A stretch of DNA of 64,000 nt, from NCBI GenBank assembly GCA_020796225.1, contig CM036753.1, positions 87,326,203 to 87,390,202 of the forward strand. The letters run 5' to 3'. This DNA is from Arion vulgaris (Eukaryota; Mollusca; Gastropoda; Stylommatophora; Arionidae). Under the pieces are notes generated by a model, which saw nothing but the letters and a program-made list of their open reading frames with translations, was not told where the DNA came from and did no database searches. Shown piece by piece: positions 47,301 through 56,300 of the stretch (the first letter of the stretch is position 1; every line of letters starts with the position of its first letter). Both the position numbers and the translations under genes were made by a program.

Positions 47301-50300
47301 ATCAGCTCTTTCAATTCATTTTTGAGGCTATTTTCGTTTTGTTTTTTACATTTCTGTTCAACACTTCTTGGTGTAGTTTTCAAGATTTTTGTTGTATTGT
47401 AGTAATTGTATGTCTGCTTTCTTTCTCGCCATTGTTCTTTCTTTTTACACTTCTCTCTCTTTCATTTTCTTCCCTTCTTTCTCTGTCACTCTCTTTCTCT
47501 CTTGGTGTATCTGTTTCTCTCGTTATCTCTCGCATACACTTTCTCTGTTCCTTGCACTCCCTATTTATCAATTTACCTATCTCTTGTTTTGTTTTATCTC
47601 TGTTCATCTATGTTTTTTCTTTCTCTTTCTCTCTATTTTTTACTTTTTGCTTTCTGTCTATTTTTAAAAATCTATCTCGATTTTCCTTTCTCTGTGTAAT
47701 GGTTCCTGGTAATTTGGTGATGTTATAGTTTGCTTCTATTGTTGATGATGGTAACAGAGATTGTTGGTGATATACTGGACAATATCATCGACAAACACAT
47801 TCTTGAAGACTTTATATGTATTTATTTTGTTGATGACACGTCCGTCTGTGTTGAATAATAATGTTGTCTCTCTCTATTTACTACGCCGTCACTACACAAC
47901 TACGTATTCTAGTTTTTCTACGTCACATGTTCTGTATTAGTGTTTGTCATCTGTTTGGAGAGTGCAAACACTAAGTCTCTTCTAATATAATATATATCCT
48001 ACCAACTATACTATAAACTAAAGCTACTTGTCTGTTCCTCAGCTGCCACCTGGGAGGGTAACTGGCTATCCACTACATCTGTCTCTCTTTTCTCTCTCTG
48101 TCTCGATTCCTCTTTCTCTAAATCTGGCTTTCATTCTTATTTCATTTTTCTCTCTTTTCTTCCCTCTATCTTTCGTTTTCTCTCACTTTCTTTCACTATT
48201 TCCCGTTTTCACTCTGCACACACATACATACTTACATACATACACACTTACATACATACATACATACATATAAAAACATACCCACATATAAACATACGTA
48301 CATACATACATACACACACAAACATACATACACTCATTCATACATAAGTACATGCAAGTACACACACCCACACATATACATGTACACATATATACACAAT
48401 TTATTGGTGCTGGCGATGTTGGTGCCGTTGGTGTTAATTGGCAATAATATTCAACACATCAACACCTCACATATTTATTACTCAGACAACTTATCATATT
48501 TCCCTTCATTTCTTGTTGTCTTTCCTTGCTTCTTAACTCGTTATATTTTCCACTGTCACAAAATTGTTAGTTTTTTTAATCCACTTAATATCTGATAAAT
48601 ATCTGTTTTTTAACATGAAGGAATCATTGTTGATTGTCTGTTTTTTTGGGTTTTTTTTTCCGATCCAGAAGCATTGAGCTGAAAGCTCTTCAGCTCGGTG
48701 TCATGGACATCGTAACCCTTCGGCTCGGTGCCACGAACACCGTAAATCTGGGAACCTGTAGCTTTTCTGTCAGTCCGCGGAGTTGAACTCGCACTTACAG
48801 AGGATTAGTCACCCGTAGTCCAACGCGCTACGAACACGCTGGGCACGCGGGCGATTGTCTATTTAAATAGTGGACTTGTAGTATTAATTAAATAAACATT
48901 TTCACCCAATTTTTTATGTAGCTCTAGTCGTCCTAGGTATTAAGCATGGACAAAAAAACCCCAAAAAAACAAATTCCTACAAAATATCTAAATCATCTTC
49001 AAAATTACAAAGGAGACCCTCGTCGGTGCTACAGAGTTCGTTGCACTGTAGCTGAGATCGTCCTTGTAAGAAAGAAATCGAAGCACATATAGTAACTCAT
49101 CGAAGTGCAGTGATGATTGTCCTATCAATCAATCATGAGAACTAGTAATGTGTGATTTATAGTGATGCGCTCCGAGAATAGCATTTAACGTTATTAGTCC
49201 TCATCGTGTACAAGATGGACACAGTAGGCAGAAACAAAGTAATAAAAAACACATTTATTATGAAAAGTTTTAATTTTTCCTTTATCTGTTTCTGCAAATA
49301 GTTATTTCTTTATTACAATGTAGTTCTTCCAGTTCCACAACCATCTCTCTTAAACGACTTTCAAGATATGAGAGACCCGCCTGCCCAGCGTGTTCGTAGC
49401 GTGTTGGACGAGGGGGTAAGCCCCTGTGAGTGCGGTTCAATTCCACGGGCTGGCAGAAAAGCCACAGGTTCTCCAGATTGAAAGTGTTCGTGGCACCGAA
49501 CCGAAGGGTTACGATGTCCGTGGCACCGAACCGAAGATCTGAAAGCTCAAGTGTTTCTGGATCGAAAAAAAAGATATGAGAGTGGCGAGAACGGTTCTAC
49601 TCTTTACTACCCCGGAAACCACACGAGAACTAGTCGTTACTACTTAGTATAAAACAAATGAGTATGCCTTGGAATAGAGTACTCGTTACTTTATTACTAC
49701 CATATGCATTTTTACTATTCATTATGAAGTCGAAATTCGTTACAAGTTATGTATCAGCTAGAAGATTTGGACTGCTTACTCACTAAAACTATGTAATTCC
49801 ACCTTGAGATGAGCGGATGTAAAAGATACGTTACCGGAATTCCGATTAGTGTCAGTTACTTCCTAGAAATCGATAAACTAACTGTTGTATTTGATAGTAT
49901 GGTGATTGTACGGAAACAGATAAATGGCAGTTTCAAAAATTGACTTATCTCGGTGTTATCTCCGCGATACACTCTCCCTTAACCTTTTCCCTGCACGTTT
50001 ATTTTCTTGATTGGATTTTCTGGCTTCACAAAACATAGTTATTCAGATATAATCGTAGTACCGTGGTAAACAGTAGGCGTTGCTCTCTGGAATCGTGTAT
50101 GCATGGAATTGAGTATGATTATTACGTTCATTGAGAATTGACAATATCATTCGATTTGAATCTGTAACATTATTTGTTATGTGGTAACAACTCCGAACTT
50201 AGCTACGACTCGCTACGTGGTCAATACTTAAAGCCACTATATCTTACTTTATCACTAGCGGTTACATGTCCACCACTCAATATATAGCCAACACTCCTGA

Positions 50301-53300
50301 CTAGACCATACATACAGTACATCGAGAACCAAAGAATCAAGTGGCTCGGCCATCTAATGAGAATGGAACCACATTTACTACCATCACGTGCCTACAATAA
50401 TCGACGCTCAGGGCGCAGAGCACGAGACAGGCCAAGAACACGATAGATAGATAACATCTCAGGCTGACAACGTCAAGCGCAACACACCTGGCACAAGATA
50501 GAAAAACTAAATGTCCCCACTTCGCTTTACGGCAAATGTGGTTAAGATAAGATAAGATAAGACTCCTGACTAGATATGTTCCAGTGATAAGACTAGTTGT
50601 ATCATTTATTTTCTAAATACTGTATGGTATCCTCTCGAGAGAACGAAGTAACGAGTCCCGGCAGGAATATTTATCTTCTTCTTCTGTTGTCACACTGCTA
50701 CTGGGTTGTTGCACAATGTAGTATTTTTCTGTTTTTGTCTTGCGCTGTTCTAGTGGCTTGGGTGATAGTTATTTTGCTCTTTGAAAGGATACTGCTATGC
50801 CATATAATCATCTTTTTCGTGATCTTCATCTCGCCTTCTTTCCTGAAGTTCTGTTGTAGAAGACACTGTATACTGTATATACTATATATATATTTATATT
50901 GTCTGTAAATCGTTACCAGCGAAGTTATATCTCCATTATGTACCGGATTGATTGATTCATAGTACCATCATCAGTACACTTGGGGGGGATAAGCATGTGT
51001 GTTCCGATGTTTTTTTCACACAAAAATCCGTGAAGGGTCTCAGGTAGGCTCAGTCTTAATTGGGTACCAGGAAAAGCACTAGGTAATAAAGCCGGCCGGT
51101 GGGATGTTGAACACATAACCCTTCGTGTGCGGACGGACAATGAAAAATACGGACCTAACAACGCATTACCCAATATACCTCGGGTATGAAAGATGGTTCA
51201 TTTATCTTATTATTTAATTACGTAATTAATAATATTAATATATTTTGTTTGGTTTTAGAATTGAACATCATTTGTATCTGAACAATTTTATATCTTTTCT
51301 GTTTGACCAAGATCAACGTTTCACTGTTTTAACGTTTCGTCTTGTTCAATCTTGAATATCTCAGTGACAGTTAACATCTGGTTTGATCGATTTAGTATAA
51401 CTGGGGAATTATTGAAGTCAGTTTTAAAACATGTACTTAGGATAAATGGTGATCGGTTGATGTTTAGTCTAAAAAAATATCTCGGTTGGTAGATCTAGGA
51501 TATCTGGTGTCTTGTTGACATCTATTCTAAAACCATATTTTAGTTGGTAGACCTATGATGGTTGGTGATTTGCTGAAGTCTATTTTAAAGTCCAGTATGA
51601 CCGATGTCGAATTTAAGTTAAGCCAATGGTCTCTGTTGTCAAGTGGTCAAAAGTTTGACTTGCGTTCTGATGGCTGAGGGTTTGAATTTGGACAGTGTCG
51701 TTCAGTTAACGGCTGTATTTTATTTCCGGAGATATCTAGGATTGTAACTGGAGCTAGAGACTAGGGAGTTTGCGCTTTATTTAACATTATTGCTGTGTGT
51801 CGTGCCATGTCTGCGGAGTAGGCCGAGCCATAAGGGGAAACCCGGTATAATAGAAATAATCACTTGCCTTTAAACGACTTTTGTTTTTTTAACAGTTGAC
51901 TTTAAACAGTTCAATTTGCCCGCCTGCCCAGTGTGTTCGTAGCGCGTTGGGCGACGGATGACAAACCCCCTGTAAGTGCGGTTCAATTCTGTGGGCTAGC
52001 AGGTAAGCCACAGGTTCTCCAGATTTACAATGTTCGTGGCACCGAACCGAAGGTTTACGATGTCCATGGCACCGAGCCGAAGAGCTGAAAGCTCAAGTGC
52101 TTCTGGATCGAAAAAAACAAAACAGTTCAGTCTGATAGACCTATAATAACATTTCACTTTAGAATGTCTAGCTTGGTCGACCAAAGATAATTGGTTGTGT
52201 TTTAGTGTCTAGTTTGTTCCCTCTAGATTGTGGTTACTAATATATTTAACTATCTTTCTACTCTACAGATTTAATAGTTTGTCAAACAATGTTGTGTTTG
52301 TCTCTTATATTCACCGTATTCTCGCTCATCTTCGGTCTGTACGAAAATTGTGCCACGAGATATGACATCGAGGAAGGCAATGAGGTTAGAACTAAAAGGC
52401 CAGAAATGAACGCCATTTTAGCAGGTATGTTTCCATTTTAGTAGGTATGTTTCCATTTTAGTAGGTATGTTTCCATTTTAGTAGGTATGTTTCCATTTTA
52501 GTAGGTATGTTTCCATTTTAGTAGGTATGTTTCCATTTTAGTAGGTATGTTTCCATTTTAGTAGGTATGTTTCCATTTTAGTAGGTATGTTTCCATTTTA
52601 GTAGGTATGTTTCTTCCATCATTTGAGCGTTATTTTTATTGTGAATGAAGTGAAAATTCATGTAATTTTGATGCAAAGCACAGACAATTAATGCTAGTAT
52701 AAGTAACACATGATATTATTACACATTCATCGCATTTTCAGACACAAATATTTTTGGTTGTACCGAATAACCGCAATGTGAACGTCTTCAAAATTTTCAG
52801 AATGAGGGGATAAATATAATTCTTTTGTGCACTAGAGATGCCACCAGTGTAAGAATGATATACATGCTTGACATTATGTCACTACGTTTCCGTCATGATG
52901 TTTCCCAAACCAAAGCATTTATGAGGGTTACTGCAGATCAGAGACATTCACAGCATAAGAATACTAATACTGTTAAGGGCACGGGAATTCAGCGTGGCAT
53001 GTTATGGATTGCCCAAGCTGAGAGAACAGTTGCCTACATGGCAACAATCGCAATTCTACCGAAAAGGACAAAATGGATATTGTGGTTTCTAGCATAGATC
53101 ATTTCATTTCTGTTTGTGGCAAACCTTTCAAGCTCATATCGTAGCCGAATATAGTCAAACAATTATAACAACATTTAACTAAATAGTTTATAGTGAATAT
53201 GGAATTCAGGGCCAACTATTAGACAATATGAGAGCGCTATACCAAAAATGCTCAAGCGTAGTACGAACAAGCGACCTCCTGACAGATGAATTAGAATTAT

Positions 53301-56300
53301 CATCAGGAGTAAGGCAGGGATGTGTGCTTGCGCCTATACTTTTCAATATATACATAGACAGGATAACGCAAGAAACCAAAACAGATAACAACCTCGATAA
53401 CAACTACAATTTAATCAACGAACTACTCTTTGCAGATGATCAGAGTATAATTTACAACAACGAACACAAACTTCAACAACACATAAATGCACTGCAAGCG
53501 ACATGCGAAAAATATGACATGAAAATGAACACCTCCAAAACAGAAGTCATGACAATAAGTAGGTCAACAGGTCAACTAAATATACATGTGAATGTCAAAA
53601 TACAATAGATTCCAGAATTCAAATATCTCAGGAGTATATTCACAGCAGATGGAAAGATGGATAGAGAAATCGAGACTAGATGCCAGAAGGCAAATGCAGT
53701 GACATACCAACTGTCACCACTATTAAAACATCCAAGCATTAACATGGCAGTCAAACGACAACTGATAAACTGCATATTTGTTCCAACTCTCTGCTATCAG
53801 TGCCAAACATGGCCCTGACTAAGACACAAGAAATAAAGATTACAACATGTGAAATGAGATGTCTACGAAAAGCTGTCAACGTTACAAGGCGAGATAGAGT
53901 GTGAAACGAGAATATCAGAAGCATCGTTGGTACTATACCATGCATACAGTACATCGAGAAGCAAAGAATCAAGTGGTTCGGCCATCTAATGAGAATGGAA
54001 CCACATTTACTACCATCACGTGCCTATAATAATCGACACTCAGGGCGCAGAGCACGAAGCAGGACAAGAACAAGATGGATAGATAACATCTCAAGAGTCC
54101 CTGCGAAAGCATGGACTGACAACGTCAAGTGCAACACACCTGGCACAAGATAGGAAACTAACTCTCCCCACGACGCATCACGGCAAATGTGGTTAAGATA
54201 AGATAAGATAAGTTTATTGAATATAGTCAAACAATTATAACAACATACCACTAAATAGTTTATTGAATATAAATGGAATAAAGAAGAATGACTGACTTCA
54301 TTGCATCTAGTTTCGCATATGATTCCGTCTCTCTCGGTAGAAATGGCAAGCCATCTGCCGAGAGTGTTGCATTAACCACGAACGCCGTAGCTCCAGTAAG
54401 AAAAAAATTGCACATGAACAGAAAAAAATGACTCTGTCTGGATTCGAGCCTACAGATTTCATATCGCCAGGCAAACGTCTTTACCACTTCGCCATAGAGA
54501 TCTCCTGTATAATTAAACCAGTATATCGAATGATATATATATTAGCGTAACACCTACTGCATACAATGTAAACATAAACGTTTGTGTAATAAAAGTTATG
54601 GTATCATGAAACAATTGTGATCAGAACTCGGTAACAGCCGTGGTATGAATAGAGTTAACATTACAGTTGATCTAATTGAGATTATCAACTCTCTGCAAGA
54701 AAATACAAATATGGACTCTTGTCTGTAGTGTAAGAGAGGGTAACCAGAACGTCGGTGAATAATTGAAGCCTATAAATGCTCCCAAAGAACATCATGAGAA
54801 TACAGACATTAGAAAGACCGATCAACCTGAAATATGTACATTAAAGGAACCAAATAATGTCATAAAATAAATGACATAAAATAAAACCAATGGGCCATCT
54901 TATGAGAACAAATCTAAGTCAGGATTTTCCAGATTAAAACAGTAGCATATCTGGATAAATATCGAGAAGAAGAGACAGATGTACGTTAAAGTAAACAACA
55001 TAAACCACTGAGACACGATTGGAATAGCAAAGAAAACTCAATTGTATTTCGTGCACCACAACAAAAATTCTAATACAATAACAAAATATAATTGACAAAG
55101 TTTTATATTACCCACATACAAATTACCAACTGAAGTTGATACGTAGACTCGGGGTAATATTACTATACTCGTAGTAACATTACTATACAATTCAATTATT
55201 TTATTTCTATAGCTATCTTTGCGACTGAGAAGTTGAAATTAGAGAAGGGCTGAGACTTACATACGAGAAGAGGCGTGTGGTTTGGGAAGAGATGTACTGT
55301 AAGCGTGATATATTATATAATATTACTCAGATTCTTTGAATCTGTGTTATTTGATTGGAAGTAAATATACATTCTTCTTGTTCTAGATACTACTTCAAAT
55401 ATCATCATCATCATCATGTGGCACGTAATCTGGTGTAGGAAATCATAGATTTTTCCAAACGTCTGTCCCAAGTACTAACTCTCAGGAATATATTATTTTA
55501 GGCTGTCCATAATTTTCTATTTCTCTCATTTATTGTATCCTTCCCCATTAATTTTACCTGTTGTGACCATGTATTCTAAAATTCTTCTTCTCACAACATG
55601 AACGAAAAATAATGATTGGCACTTCCTGATCTCGGTAACGAGCTTAATCTGTTCTGTGATCTCCTTCAGTACAACATTGTTAGTCTATCCTAGCAGTTCA
55701 ATAGATTCACGGCATTCTTCTGTGAAAGTAGGTTTCGGAAGCCAGAGATTTTGCAATTTTTAATAATTTATTTCCAATGTATGACTCACTTCGAGACGTG
55801 GGTGCCCCTGCCAGAAATACACCAGTCTGGCTTGAGCTTGCCAAGGACTGCTTAGTTGGAATTGTGTTCTTTTAAAGTGTTTTAGGTTTGTTGAAAGTAT
55901 ATTGAGAAATCTCGATCATATCTAATGCGTCAAAGGAAAACATAAACTCATACAAAATCTCCATATAAATACAGCATACATTGTTTCTCTTGAGAGACTA
56001 ACATGTTCCAATTATCACTCACCTTCATATGTCAGTACCAACTTTGTATAGCAATGAAGACCCTGATTTCTGAATTTCATGGATACGATTTTGTTGTCTT
56101 TAATTTTCTGGAATATTGTCTTTGCAATCCGCTATCTGTTCTTTATGTCGTGTCACATCTACCGTCTGATATTATCAGAGTTCCAGTGTATTTCATTTGA
56201 TGGACTTGTCTTACTTTTATTTATTTTGATGACGTGTTCTGGTAAAATTAGTTTCTTTTTTTTTTTAAACGACTATATTTTCAGTTTTCTTACTACTCAG

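Noticed and set aside
47339..47728. 129-codon + frame rich in Ser/Phe/Leu
   Set aside because: Pyrimidine-rich low-complexity intron sequence; neighbouring frames are equally open, and no domain is present.
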